Shown here piece by piece: positions 15,735 to 24,312 of a stretch of DNA of 28,906 nt. The stretch covers positions 1-28,906 of the forward strand of contig JBBDNV010000066.1 in the NCBI GenBank assembly GCA_040877415.1. Direction: 5' to 3'. A program made the translations under genes and the position numbers. The notes below the pieces were generated by a model. That model saw only the letters and a list, made by a program, of their open reading frames with translations, was not told the DNA's origin and searched no databases. Origin of the DNA: JBBDNV01 sp040877415. GTDB lineage: Bacteria; Planctomycetota; Planctomycetia; Pirellulales; PALSA-1355. How positions within the stretch are numbered: position 1 is the first letter of the stretch; every line of letters starts with the position of its first letter.

Positions 15735-17174
15735 TTACTTAGGGACTTTCCGCAGGTGGAGCCAGTCGGTGTGGAAGGTGCCGGGCTTGTCGGTGCGCTC
15801 GTAGGTGTGGGCGCCGAAGTAGTCGCGCTGGGCCTGTAACAAATTGGCCGGCAGCCGGGCCTGCCGATAGCCGTCATAATACGAAAGGGCCGCGGCAAAG
15901 GCCGGCACCGGGATGCCCATTTGCACGGCCGTGCAAACGACGCGGCGCCAGGCGGGCTGCGCCTTGTCGACGCCAGCGCGAAAATACGGCGCGAGCAGCA
16001 GGTTTTCCAGGTTCGCGTCCGCGTCGAACGCTTCCTTGATGCGATCGAGAAAGCGGGCCCGAATGATGCACCCGCCGCGCCACAGGAGCGCGATGTTACC
16101 GTATTTCAGCGGCCAGTCGTGTTCCCGGGCCGCGGCTTCCAACTGCACGAAGCCCTGGGCGTAGCTGGCGATCTTCGAAGCGTACAGCGCCTGGCGCGTT
16201 TCTTCGATGAACGCGTCGCGGTCGCCGTCGAATTTGGGGGTCGGGCCGGAAAGCACTTTGCTCGCCCTTTCGCGGGCGTCCTTCATCGCCGAAAGCGCTC
16301 GGGCGTAGACCGCCTCGGTCACCAGCGTGCTGGGCACGCCCAGGTCGAGGGCCAACTGGCTCATCCACTTGCCGGTTCCCTTGGCGCCGGCCTTGTCGAG
16401 CACGACGTCGACCAGGTAGCCGCCCGTTTCCGGATCGCGCACGCTGAAGATGTCGCGCGTGATTTCGATCAGGTAGCTGTCCAGGTCTCCGCGGTTCCAG
16501 TTGTCGAACACCGCGTACAGCTCATCGTTCGACAGACCCAGGACCTGCTTCAAGACGAAATAGGCTTCCGAGATCAACTGCATGTCGCCGTATTCGATGC
16601 CGTTGTGGACCATTTTGACGTAGTGGCCGGCGCCGCGCGGCCCGACCCATTCGGCGCAGGGGATGTCGCCCGCGGGCCCGACCTTGGCGGCGATGGCCTG
16701 GAAGATCAGTTTCACGAGCGGCCAGGCATCGGGCGATCCGCCGGGCATCAGGCTGGGGCCCTTCAAGGCTCCTTCCTCCCCGCCCGATACGCCGGTGCCG
16801 ATATACAACAGGCCCTGCGATTCGACGTGCTTCGTGCGGCGCTCGGTGTCGAGATAGTAGCTGTTGCCGCCGTCGATGATCACGTCGCCCGGCGACAAGA
16901 GGGGCACGAGCTGCTCGATCACGGCGTCGACGGCGGCGCCGGCCTTGACCATCAGCATCACTTTGCGCGGCGGCGCGAGGTTCTTGACCAGCTCTTCGAC
17001 CGACCGGCAGCCGGAAAAATTTTTGCCCTTGGCCCGGCCGGCCATGAACTTGTCGACGACGCTGGTGGTGCGATTGAAGACGGCCACCCGGTAGCCGCGG
17101 CTCTCGACGTTCTGCGCCAGGTTTTCGCCCATCACGGCCAGGCCGATCAATCCGAAGTCGCAGGCGTTTGGCAT
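15735..17174 (-). CDS. gnd: 6-phosphogluconate dehydrogenase, decarboxylating
   Basis: 479 residues, the full length of the long (homodimeric) form. The N terminus has GLIGLAVMGENLAQN, the NADP-binding Rossmann motif of Gnd. GVSGGEEGALKGPSLMPGG and GAGHYVKMVHNGIEYGDMQ contain the substrate-binding and catalytic residues, including the general-base Lys in HYVKM. It oxidises 6-phosphogluconate to ribulose 5-phosphate, CO2 and NADPH in the oxidative pentose phosphate pathway. It sits in a minus-strand group with a HAD hydrolase (32 bp upstream) and a PPi-type phosphofructokinase. Confidence 0.95.
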   Translation of the reverse strand: MPNACDFGLIGLAVMGENLAQNVESRGYRVAVFNRTTSVVDKFMAGRAKGKNFSGCRSVEELVKNLAPPRKVMLMVKAGAAVDAVIEQLVPLLSPGDVIIDGGNSYYLDTERRTKHVESQGLLYIGTGVSGGEEGALKGPSLMPGGSPDAWPLVKLIFQAIAAKVGPAGDIPCAEWVGPRGAGHYVKMVHNGIEYGDMQLISEAYFVLKQVLGLSNDELYAVFDNWNRGDLDSYLIEITRDIFSVRDPETGGYLVDVVLDKAGAKGTGKWMSQLALDLGVPSTLVTEAVYARALSAMKDARERASKVLSGPTPKFDGDRDAFIEETRQALYASKIASYAQGFVQLEAAAREHDWPLKYGNIALLWRGGCIIRARFLDRIKEAFDADANLENLLLAPYFRAGVDKAQPAWRRVVCTAVQMGIPVPAFAAALSYYDGYRQARLPANLLQAQRDYFGAHTYERTDKPGTFHTDWLHLRKVPK

Positions 17175-17206
17175 GGTAGGGGTGCGCCGTCGCCGATGGC
17201 TCCGGG

Positions 17207-18070
17207 CTAAACGGTTTTCCAGGGCGGCGTTTCGGGCAGATACTCGTGAAACTCCGCCAGCAGCCGGTCTTCATATTTGCCGGCGAACGTGCCGGCCAGG
17301 AAGCGGTCGATGCCCTCATCGTACAGCCGTTTCCAACTGGCGTCTTCGTGGCCGGGGTTGATTGGGAAAAACAACGCGCCGTTGGCCACCGCCGCCTGGT
17401 GATCGCCCGGGGCGTCGCCGATCAAGAGCGCATGAGCGGCGGGATATTTTTTGGCGTTGGCCATCGACTGCTTCTTGGTGCCGATTTCCTGGCCGCAGAT
17501 CGCCGCGACGTATTTGGCCAGGTCGTGCTCTTCCCATTCGCGGGTAAGCGCCTGGTGGGGCGTGGCCGACACGACGAACAGGTCGGCCACCAGCGCGAGC
17601 TTTTCCAGGCACTCGCGGACGTAAGGGAAGGGGGGGACGGCGCGGACGATGGTTCCCACGGCGGCGTTGACGGCTTGCGACCAGGCAAGCGCCTGCTTCA
17701 AGTCGGGATCGCCCGTTTCGTTGGCCGCCGCTTCGAGCGCCGGATTGCCGAGCTTCGTCTCGCGCGCCATCCATTCGACCAGCCCGGTGGGAATGCGGAT
17801 CTCGACGCCGCGGGCAACGACTTCCGGCCGCTCTCGCAGCCACTCTAGCGCTTCGACGAGGGCCGGAAAGCGGTTGATGCCGCGGCTCTTGGAATAGAGG
17901 TTCACGAACTCGGCCGCCTCGCGGGCATACTTGCTTACGCCGGCCAGGTTGTAGTGATTGACGATGGCCGGGATGAAGCATTCCTTGTGCTTCACCTCCA
18001 TCGTGTCGAACGCGCAGCCGTCGGAATCGATGCCAACCAGGTAATCGTGCTTGGGCGTGATTTCGAACAT
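17207..18070 (-). CDS. HAD-superfamily hydrolase
   Basis: 287 residues from the ATG at 18070 (MFEITPKHDYLVGIDSDG). Motif I is GIDSDGCAFDT with nucleophile and acid Asp at residues 15 and 17. Motif II is in VVSATPHQAL, a Lys is available in GTKKQSM, and motif IV is LIGDAPGDHQAA. This set indicates a phosphatase or phosphotransferase of the HAD family with an inserted helical cap (about residues 30-130). Its position between gnd and a phosphofructokinase suggests a sugar phosphate substrate, but this is not shown by sequence. Confidence 0.85.
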   Translation of the reverse strand: MFEITPKHDYLVGIDSDGCAFDTMEVKHKECFIPAIVNHYNLAGVSKYAREAAEFVNLYSKSRGINRFPALVEALEWLRERPEVVARGVEIRIPTGLVEWMARETKLGNPALEAAANETGDPDLKQALAWSQAVNAAVGTIVRAVPPFPYVRECLEKLALVADLFVVSATPHQALTREWEEHDLAKYVAAICGQEIGTKKQSMANAKKYPAAHALLIGDAPGDHQAAVANGALFFPINPGHEDASWKRLYDEGIDRFLAGTFAGKYEDRLLAEFHEYLPETPPWKTV

Positions 18071-18075
18071 GGGCA

Positions 18076-18146
18076 GTAGTGGCTGGTGGCTGGTGGCTAG
18101 TGTGAATTGTACGGCACCAGCCACTAATCACTAACCACGAGCCACT
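18076..18146. repeat. Imperfect inverted repeat of GTGGCT units (family C)
   Basis: The left arm contains tandem GTGGCTGGTGGCTGGTGGCTAGTG. The right arm (18115-18146) contains CACCAGCCACTAATCACT and CACGAGCCACT, its imperfect complement. It occupies the gap between the phosphofructokinase and HAD genes and overlaps the phosphofructokinase stop codon by 2 bp. It is distinct from families A and B. Confidence 0.65.
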
Positions 18147-19455
18147 ATCTATCGGCCTGGGGCACGTAGGGGGGAAGTTTCTGGGGGGCGTGGATCGGCT
18201 GAAAACGCGTCATGCGAAACCGCCCGTCGACCATCGGCATGGCGAGCATCTCTTCGCCCACCAGCGGTTTGGCGTAGCGCACAAAGTCATCGGTCACGTC
18301 GCAGCCGCTCGTCGCGATCCATTTCGCCGGAAACGTCCGCTGGCTGCCGGCCACCACTTCGAGCGGCACCTTGTCGTAGCGAACGCTGTAGCTCGGCCCG
18401 GGGTTGCGCAGAATCGTCGCCATGAAGCCGCTTTGGCCCGCGGCCGCCAGGGTCGCGGCCAGTTGACCGCTGCGGTAGGCTTCTTGCGAATCGACCGTTG
18501 AAACAAGCGCGATGGCGCCACGCTGATCGGTGCCGGGCACGTTCGAGCGCGCGGCACCCTTGGCGGCCAGTCCCACCTTGTTCAAATGGTTGACCACCGC
18601 CTGAGCCACGGTCATTTGGCTCGCGCTGAACATGACGTGGCCGAACGAATCGCGCACTTCGCCGAGTGAGCCGACGTCGAACCCTTCGCTGACGACGACC
18701 ATGCATCGGCCGCAATGGCGCAATTGGTCGTTCACCTGGTCGGCCATTTGTTCGAGCGTCGAGGGGCTTTCAGCCAGATAGATCAAAAGCGGCATTTCGC
18801 GCTGGGGGTCGGCCAATCGGGCGGCGGCCGGAATGTAGCCGATCTGGCGGCCCATGGCTTGCATCACCAGCACCGGATCGGACGGCGACGAGCCCGCGTT
18901 TTCCTCGTTGGCCGTCTGCAAAGTGTGCATCCAGAATTTGGCCACCGAACCGTAGCCGGGCGTGTGGTCGATCAGCGCAAATTCGCTGTCACCCACGTCG
19001 TTGTCGATCGTCTTGGGCACGCCGACCGAGACCAGGTCGAGCCCGCGCTCGTGGGCGAGCCCGGCGATCTTGTGGGCGGTGTCCATCGAGTCGTTGCCGC
19101 CGATGTAGAGGAAGTAGCCGACGCCGTGGGCTTTGAACACGTCGATGGCGCGCTCGAAATCCTCGGTTTGATTCGGGCGGAGCTTATAGCGGCAGGTGCC
19201 GATCGAGCCGGCCGCCGGCGTATAGCGCAACAGCGACACCTCCAGGTCCGGCTGGGCCGACAGATCGAGCAGCTCTTCCTTGAGCACTCCCTCGATGCCG
19301 TGCCGGGCGCCGTAAACGGTGCCGATCTCGGACAACTGGCGGGCGGTTTCGATAATGCCGCGCAAGCTGTTGTTGATGACCGGGCTGGGCCCGCCGCTTT
19401 GGGCGACGACCATGTTTCGGGCTTTCGGCATGGTTGCGCCGGGTGTTTCGCGCAT
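18145..19455 (-). CDS. 6-phosphofructokinase, probably diphosphate-dependent
   Basis: 436 residues from the ATG at 19455; another ATG at 19431 would also serve. Early motif AQSGGPSPVINNSLRG is the nucleotide/PPi loop. GGNDSMDTA corresponds to GGDGS of ATP enzymes and GGDDS of PPi enzymes: Asp occupies the position that is Gly in ATP-dependent forms, favouring PPi. The preceding residue is Asn instead of Asp. PKTIDND carries the catalytic Asp pair and a Lys typical of PPi-PFK, and MGRQIGYIPA is the fructose 6-phosphate-binding motif. It interconverts fructose 6-phosphate and fructose 1,6-bisphosphate, reversibly if PPi is used. It is probably the first gene of the minus-strand group. Confidence 0.88.
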   Translation of the reverse strand: MRETPGATMPKARNMVVAQSGGPSPVINNSLRGIIETARQLSEIGTVYGARHGIEGVLKEELLDLSAQPDLEVSLLRYTPAAGSIGTCRYKLRPNQTEDFERAIDVFKAHGVGYFLYIGGNDSMDTAHKIAGLAHERGLDLVSVGVPKTIDNDVGDSEFALIDHTPGYGSVAKFWMHTLQTANEENAGSSPSDPVLVMQAMGRQIGYIPAAARLADPQREMPLLIYLAESPSTLEQMADQVNDQLRHCGRCMVVVSEGFDVGSLGEVRDSFGHVMFSASQMTVAQAVVNHLNKVGLAAKGAARSNVPGTDQRGAIALVSTVDSQEAYRSGQLAATLAAAGQSGFMATILRNPGPSYSVRYDKVPLEVVAGSQRTFPAKWIATSGCDVTDDFVRYAKPLVGEEMLAMPMVDGRFRMTRFQPIHAPQKLPPYVPQADR

Positions 19456-19497
19456 GGAGAAACCCAAATACTAACAGCCGCCGCGCAAGCCATAAAG

Positions 19498-19513
19498 CCC
19501 CGCTTTGCCGGGG
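19498..19513. repeat. Degenerate family B palindrome
   Basis: CCCCGCTTTGCCGGGG is a shortened, imperfect copy of the CCCCCGGCTTTGCCGGGGG repeat. It lies just upstream of the phosphofructokinase gene. Confidence 0.5.
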
Positions 19514-19647
19514 TCAGGAGCGAGTCGGCCCGCTCGTGCTAGCTGCTTGAGGTTGCAGATTATGTCCGCCGTGGACTATAACGCGCTTGCGCGTCTAACG
19601 ACGGCCGGTGGCAATTGATGGATGCTCGGCGAGAAAGGAGTACGAAC

Positions 19648-20526
19648 ATGGCCTTGTCGAAGAAGGATTCGTTCACGCTCACCTTACCAAAGTCGGAGCG
19701 GCAGACGCTTGTCGACAGCAAGGAGTTGCCGCGCAGGATTCAGGCAAAGCTCGAACAGGCGTCCGGCGGGGTGGACGATATCGAGCTCACGCCGCGCGAA
19801 ATGAGTTCCTTGCTAAGGATGCTTGATTTTGTCGCGCCGTTCGCCGTCGGCAAAGAAAAGCCGCGACTCTTGAAAATTCGGGAGAGAGTGCACCGGCAAT
19901 TGGAACGCGATTTGTACCCGGCTGGCCGTCGGCCTAAGAATGCTCCCATCGATCCCGAGACGGTTTACCAGTTCAAGATCACGCTCCTGGGATACAAGCC
20001 GGACATCTGGCGGCGGATCCAGACCCTGGACTGCACGGTCGACGATCTGCATTGGATACTGCAAGCGGTAATGGGCTGGGAGGCCGATCATTTGCACCTG
20101 TTCAGGATCCGCTTGACCGATTTTGGCGACCCGGAAATCCTGCAGGATCCGTTGGGCGCGGCGCCGCTTCAGGACTCGCTGACCGCCTGGCTCAGCGAAA
20201 TCCTCGCCAAGCGATCCAAGGGCTTCCGTTTCCTCTACGAATACGATTTCGGCGATTCCTGGCTCCATGAAATCAAGTTCGAAGGCTCGCTACCGGCGGA
20301 AAAGGGCAAGCATTATCCGCTGTGCGTCGCGGGCGAGCGGCGAGGTCCGCCCGAGGATATCGGCGGCGTCTGGGGGTATGCCGAACTCGTAGAGGCCATC
20401 AAGGACCCAAGCCACGAAAGGCACGAGGAGTTTATCGAGTGGATACCGGACGATTTCGACCCCGAAGCGTTTGACGAAAGTGCCGTCAATAAAGCGCTCG
20501 AGCGGTTGCGGATTCATTCCGAATGA
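19648..20526 (+). CDS. Plasmid pRiA4b ORF-3-like family protein
   Basis: 292 residues from the ATG at 19648, preceded by AAAGGAG at good spacing. The C-terminal two-thirds match the pRiA4b ORF-3 family: VYQFKITLLGYKPDIWRRI, LHWILQAVMGWEADHLHLF, YEYDFGDSWLHEI, then CVAGERRGPPEDIGG and the final HEEFIEWIPDDFDPEAF. The N-terminal 90 residues are a helical segment specific to this subgroup. The family is widespread, associated with plasmids and transposons, and its biochemical role is not established. It is monocistronic and convergent with the next gene. Confidence 0.88.
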   Translation: MALSKKDSFTLTLPKSERQTLVDSKELPRRIQAKLEQASGGVDDIELTPREMSSLLRMLDFVAPFAVGKEKPRLLKIRERVHRQLERDLYPAGRRPKNAPIDPETVYQFKITLLGYKPDIWRRIQTLDCTVDDLHWILQAVMGWEADHLHLFRIRLTDFGDPEILQDPLGAAPLQDSLTAWLSEILAKRSKGFRFLYEYDFGDSWLHEIKFEGSLPAEKGKHYPLCVAGERRGPPEDIGGVWGYAELVEAIKDPSHERHEEFIEWIPDDFDPEAFDESAVNKALERLRIHSE

Positions 20527-20607
20527 CGCTTCGATTGCCGGTTCGGCTTACGGCCGTGCAGTCTGGCCGGCTCGTCGCGCAGGCATTGCTCGACGATCAA
20601 AGACGAC

Positions 20608-20635
20608 GCCCCGCGCGTCGCCGAACGCGCGGGGC
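20608..20635. terminator. Strong hairpin between convergent genes
   Basis: A perfect 11-bp stem, GCCCCGCGCGT and ACGCGCGGGGC, with loop CGCCGA. It lies between the convergent stops at 20526 and 20669. There is no good T-run on either side, so it may be a bidirectional or atypical terminator. Confidence 0.6.
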
Positions 20636-20668
20636 ACCGAGTCGCAGATGGGCAATCCGCGTTGACGC

Positions 20669-22975
20669 TTAGTTTTTCGCGACCGCCGTCCCTTCGGTCA
20701 TCAAGCGGGCGACTTGCTCCAGCAGCCGGGCGGCCGCCGGCGGAAAACCGCCGGCTTCGGCGCTCCAGAAATTCACGGTCGAGCGCACGCCGTCGATGAC
20801 CACCGGCACGTGCATGCTGGAGCGAATGTCCTTGCGCGCCATGCCGGCCATGATCGAGCCTTCCGCGCCGGCCATGTCCTGATTCACCACGACCTGATCG
20901 TGCGCGGCGTAATCGGCCAGCGACTGACCCGCAGCGCGGACGACGGTCGACTTGCTGCGCAGAGCCGTGCGCACTCCCAACCGCTCGTGCAGCCGTCGGA
21001 GCCGCAGCTTGTCGTTCTCAACCCCGGTGACGCACATGCGGTCCAACTGCGGCACCAGCTCGGACAACTGCCAGGCGAAACGCTCGAAGGCCTTGTCGGA
21101 GGCGAGCGCCCCGCGGGCCATGGCCTTCATCTGGTCGTCCAACTGGACCGAGTCGCCCGCGGCCAGAAACTCCTTCACTCGAAAGGACGAGGCGGTCGCC
21201 GGCCTGGTGAGATCCTGGTCGGCCAGGGCCATCTCGAACCAGCCGAACATCATTTCTTCCCACGTCTGCTCGCCCCAGCCGACTTCGGCCGTGGGATCGG
21301 GATTGGCCAGGTTATCTTCCGAGTTGTCGAAATGGGCCACGCAGAGCATCTTCGTGCCGCGGGGCACCCGTTTGGCCTCGGCCAGCTCGTAGGTGGTCTG
21401 CCAGCCGAAGTCGTAGCGTGGGATCCACAGCACGGTTTCCTTCTTGCCGTCGGGGTAGATCAAGTCATAGCGAAAATCCTTGCCGCGCAGGTGCATGTGC
21501 GGCGAAACCGAGAGCAACAGCGCGTTGTTGCGGAAGATATACTCCGACTCGACCTCGCAATTGGCGTCGTGCGGCGGGATTTTGAACGTGAAGTTGGCGG
21601 CGTTCTGGACGGCCACTTCCTTCTTCACGGTCTTGGGGTCGGCAAACACGACGCCGCAATAGCTACGGTCCTTTTGCGGCGTGCCGTTGGCCGTGTAGTG
21701 CAGCTCGAACAGGAGCTTTGAGCCCTTCTGCACGTAGCGGGCGTAGCCCAGCTCGAGCGGCCGCGTGCGCAAACCCGGGGCAAAGGCCCCCAGCCAATTC
21801 GAGCGCAGCCGCCCGGCCTGGCCGCTGGGAGTCACGCCCGGCGGGACCAGGTAGACGATGATGTGGTGCACGACGGCCGGATTCCCCGGCACGCATTCGA
21901 TGGCCTGCGCCCACTTGTCTTCCGTCCAGCCGGGATCGACCACGAACCGCTGGTACTCGATCGTGCCGCTGGCCGGCACGTCGTACGGCTCGTCGGACAT
22001 GTAGACCACTTCGTCGGGCTCGGGGATTTGCCAACCCTTGCTGAAGACCGGCGCCGGGGGCAGGTTGGCCGGATCGCCCTCGGGCGCTCCGTTGTCGACC
22101 CATTTATAGATGAGCTCTTTGTCCTCCTGGCTCAGCCGGGCGTCGTTGGCAAAGTGACCGATCGACGGATCGGCGTGCCAGGGGGGCATCCGCCGCTCGG
22201 CCACGACTTCGCGGATCATTTCGGCCCAACCGACGCACTGCTCATAGCTCGTCATCGGGAACGGACCGATCTGCCCCTCGCGATGGCAGGCGACGCAGTT
22301 CTTGTTGAGAATCGCCGCGACGTGCTTCGTGTAGGTCACTTCGCTTTGGGCGACGGGCTTCTTGACGCGGCCGATGTGGCAGCCCTGGGCCAAAGTCACC
22401 GGCTCGCTGACCGGCTTGCCGGCCAACAGCTCTTCCAGGGCAACCGCCAGATCGCGCCGCTTCGGCTCGGTCCGTTGAAAGGCGATGCCGCCGGCCTGGA
22501 ACCCGAACTGATCGTCGACCCGGCCCCAGTACCCGATGACCCGCTGGGCGTCGAGCACGAACATTTCCGGCGTGCGAATGGCGCCGAACTGGTCGGCGAT
22601 CACGTTGCCCGCATCTTTCAGCACCGGAAAGTCGATGTTGTGATGCCGGGCGTAGTGGGCCACTTCGGCGATCGAATCCTGCTGGTTCGAGTCGACCACG
22701 ACAAAGGCGACGCCGCGGTCCTTAAACTCCCGGGCCAGGTCCGCCAGCCGCGGACCATAGAGCTTCGCCAGCGGGCATTCGGTGCCCATGAAGGCGACCA
22801 CCACCAGCTTGCTGTCGGCGAAGTCGGCCAGGGAGTGCGACTTGCCGTCAAAATCGTGGGCCGTAAAGCCGTCGATTTTCTTGCCGATCGGCGAGTTTTC
22901 GTCGGCGATCGAGAAGCTAGAGGGGAGAAGAAGAAGGGTTGCCAGCGCCGCCAACGCGAAAAATCGTTTGCCCAT
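20669..22975 (-). CDS. Secreted redoxin - cytochrome c - copper monooxygenase-like - GAF protein
   Basis: 768 residues, with GGAGGA just before the ATG. A signal peptide (MGKRFFALAALATLLLLPSS) is followed by a redoxin-like domain (about 30-190) with FMGTECPLAK, which has one Cys and no CxxC. A heme c site CVACH lies near residue 229. Next comes a domain like copper type II ascorbate-dependent monooxygenases (about 330-620), with candidate ligands in VVHHIIVYL, ELHYTANG, SPHMHLRG and the Met-rich EEMMFGWFEM. The last 130 residues resemble a GAF domain (RSSMHVPVVIDGVRSTVNFWSAE). It probably acts in the periplasm, perhaps oxidising an organic substrate with electrons passed through the heme. The redoxin lacks an obvious disulfide pair, so reductase activity is doubtful. 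Confidence 0.85.
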   Translation of the reverse strand: MGKRFFALAALATLLLLPSSFSIADENSPIGKKIDGFTAHDFDGKSHSLADFADSKLVVVAFMGTECPLAKLYGPRLADLAREFKDRGVAFVVVDSNQQDSIAEVAHYARHHNIDFPVLKDAGNVIADQFGAIRTPEMFVLDAQRVIGYWGRVDDQFGFQAGGIAFQRTEPKRRDLAVALEELLAGKPVSEPVTLAQGCHIGRVKKPVAQSEVTYTKHVAAILNKNCVACHREGQIGPFPMTSYEQCVGWAEMIREVVAERRMPPWHADPSIGHFANDARLSQEDKELIYKWVDNGAPEGDPANLPPAPVFSKGWQIPEPDEVVYMSDEPYDVPASGTIEYQRFVVDPGWTEDKWAQAIECVPGNPAVVHHIIVYLVPPGVTPSGQAGRLRSNWLGAFAPGLRTRPLELGYARYVQKGSKLLFELHYTANGTPQKDRSYCGVVFADPKTVKKEVAVQNAANFTFKIPPHDANCEVESEYIFRNNALLLSVSPHMHLRGKDFRYDLIYPDGKKETVLWIPRYDFGWQTTYELAEAKRVPRGTKMLCVAHFDNSEDNLANPDPTAEVGWGEQTWEEMMFGWFEMALADQDLTRPATASSFRVKEFLAAGDSVQLDDQMKAMARGALASDKAFERFAWQLSELVPQLDRMCVTGVENDKLRLRRLHERLGVRTALRSKSTVVRAAGQSLADYAAHDQVVVNQDMAGAEGSIMAGMARKDIRSSMHVPVVIDGVRSTVNFWSAEAGGFPPAAARLLEQVARLMTEGTAVAKN

Positions 22976-23220
22976 CTGTCGATCCTCCGTTGCCCTTGCA
23001 AAGGGGCCAACACGCCTGAGCTTGGGGTGCAGTCCGGCAAGTGGAGCGCCAGACGTGTGCGGCGAGCGTGTTGCAATTTCTGTACCGGCGTTGTAAACCC
23101 GCCACTGTCAAGGCGCCATGATGTGCGGTGTGCCGATGTGCGCGCCCGTTGCCGCGCGCATTGGGGCTCGTCCGGCACATGGTTGCAGGGGATCCCGGCC
23201 GCCAACAAATGTCAATTTAG

Positions 23221-23239
23221 CCCCCGGCTTTGCCGGGGG
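23221..23239. repeat. Palindromic repeat family B
   Basis: CCCCCGGC-TTT-GCCGGGGG with flanks TAG...ATC, the reverse orientation of the copies at 6123, 14879 and 23300. Confidence 0.85.
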
Positions 23240-23299
23240 ATCGGCATTGGAATGACCGCGTATCGGTTTCGCAGTCGTGTATCGTAGTTAACGATTCAT

Positions 23300-23318
23300 C
23301 CCCCGGCAAAGCCGGGGG
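23300..23318. repeat. Palindromic repeat family B
   Basis: CCCCCGGC-AAA-GCCGGGGG with flanks CAT...CTA. It forms an inverted pair with 23221-23239, 60 bp apart, and lies 32 bp upstream of the PfkB gene start. Confidence 0.85.
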
Positions 23319-23350
23319 CTAACTTGCGATCGCGCGATATGGAGTCGATA

Positions 23351-24289
23351 ATGAGCCGTTTTCCAAGCGTGGAGGAGCCCCCCGACATGTCGCTGCTGGT
23401 CGTCGGTTCGGTTGCGTTCGATAGCGTGGAAACGCCCACGGACCGGCGCGACAACGTGCTGGGCGGCTCGGCGACCTTCTTTTCCTACGCGGCCAGCTAC
23501 TTTTGCGACGTGCGACTGTTCGGCGTGGTGGGCGAGGATTGGCCGCGGGAACACACCGAAGTGCTCAAGCGCCAGGGCATCGACACCTCGGGCTTGCAGG
23601 TCGTGCCCGGCGGCAAGACGTTTCGGTGGCGCGGCAAATATATGCCCAACATGAACGACCGCGAGACGCTGGAAGTGCACCTCAACGTGTTCGAGACGTT
23701 TGACCCGGTGATTCCGCCCGCCTATCGCGACAGCCAGTATCTGTTTCTGGCCAACGGCTCGCCCAAGCAGCAAATGAAGGTTCTGGACCAGATGCCCGAC
23801 GTCAGACTGAAGGTGGCCGATACGATGGACCTGTGGATCAACCTCGAAAACGACGAGCTGCGCGAGATGCTTACGCGCATCGACGGCCTGGTGCTCAACG
23901 ACGCGGAGGCGCGGCTGTTGACCGACGACGAAAACCTGGTCCGGGCCGGCCACAAGGTGCGCGAAATGGGCCCCAAGTTCGTCGTCATCAAGAAGGGCGA
24001 ACACGGCGCGATGTTCTTCAGTAAAGACGAAACGTACGTCATGCCGGCCTACCCCACGCCCGACGTGATCGACCCGACCGGGGCCGGCGACAGTTTTGCC
24101 GGCGGCATGATGGGCTATCTGGCCGCACAGACGGACCACAGCCCGCAGTCGCTCAAGCAGGCGCTGGCCTACGGCACGGTCGTGGCCAGCTTCAACGTCG
24201 AGGATTTTAGCCTGGATCGCATGAGGAAAATCGGCCGCGACGACGTGGAGGCGCGGATGAAGGATTATCGGCGGATGCTGTCGTTTTGA
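23351..24289 (+). CDS. PfkB-family carbohydrate/nucleoside kinase
   Basis: 312 residues from the ATG at 23351, with GGAG 6 bp upstream of the start. N-terminal LLVVGSVAFDSVETP and NVLGGSATFFSYAAS are the substrate-side PfkB motifs. The C-terminal signature DPTGAGDSFAGG contains the anion hole and catalytic Asp. It phosphorylates a sugar or nucleoside using ATP in the cytoplasm. The absence of a specific ribokinase or fructokinase pattern leaves the substrate open; adenosine- or inosine-kinase-like members share the LGGSATFFSYAA start. The stop is 23 bp before the next gene, and the two are probably cotranscribed. Confidence 0.9.
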   Translation: MSRFPSVEEPPDMSLLVVGSVAFDSVETPTDRRDNVLGGSATFFSYAASYFCDVRLFGVVGEDWPREHTEVLKRQGIDTSGLQVVPGGKTFRWRGKYMPNMNDRETLEVHLNVFETFDPVIPPAYRDSQYLFLANGSPKQQMKVLDQMPDVRLKVADTMDLWINLENDELREMLTRIDGLVLNDAEARLLTDDENLVRAGHKVREMGPKFVVIKKGEHGAMFFSKDETYVMPAYPTPDVIDPTGAGDSFAGGMMGYLAAQTDHSPQSLKQALAYGTVVASFNVEDFSLDRMRKIGRDDVEARMKDYRRMLSF

Positions 24290-24312
24290 TCCGCGATCCG
24301 GTGCAACGAATC

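Larger units (their letters stand above)
22976..23350. other. Divergent intergenic region with family B repeat pair
   Basis: 375 bp between two divergent genes. The right part holds two family B hairpins in opposite orientation (23221-23239 and 23300-23318). The left part (22976-23215) has no ORF, RNA or repeat that I can support. Promoters for both neighbours must lie here but I cannot place them with confidence. Confidence 0.5.

Noticed and set aside
15921..17210. Long plus-strand open frame opposite gnd
   Set aside because: Antisense of a clear 6-phosphogluconate dehydrogenase gene, with no domain similarity.
21863..23287. Long plus-strand open frame opposite the redoxin/cytochrome protein
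   Set aside because: Mirror of a supported gene; its last part runs into a repeat region.
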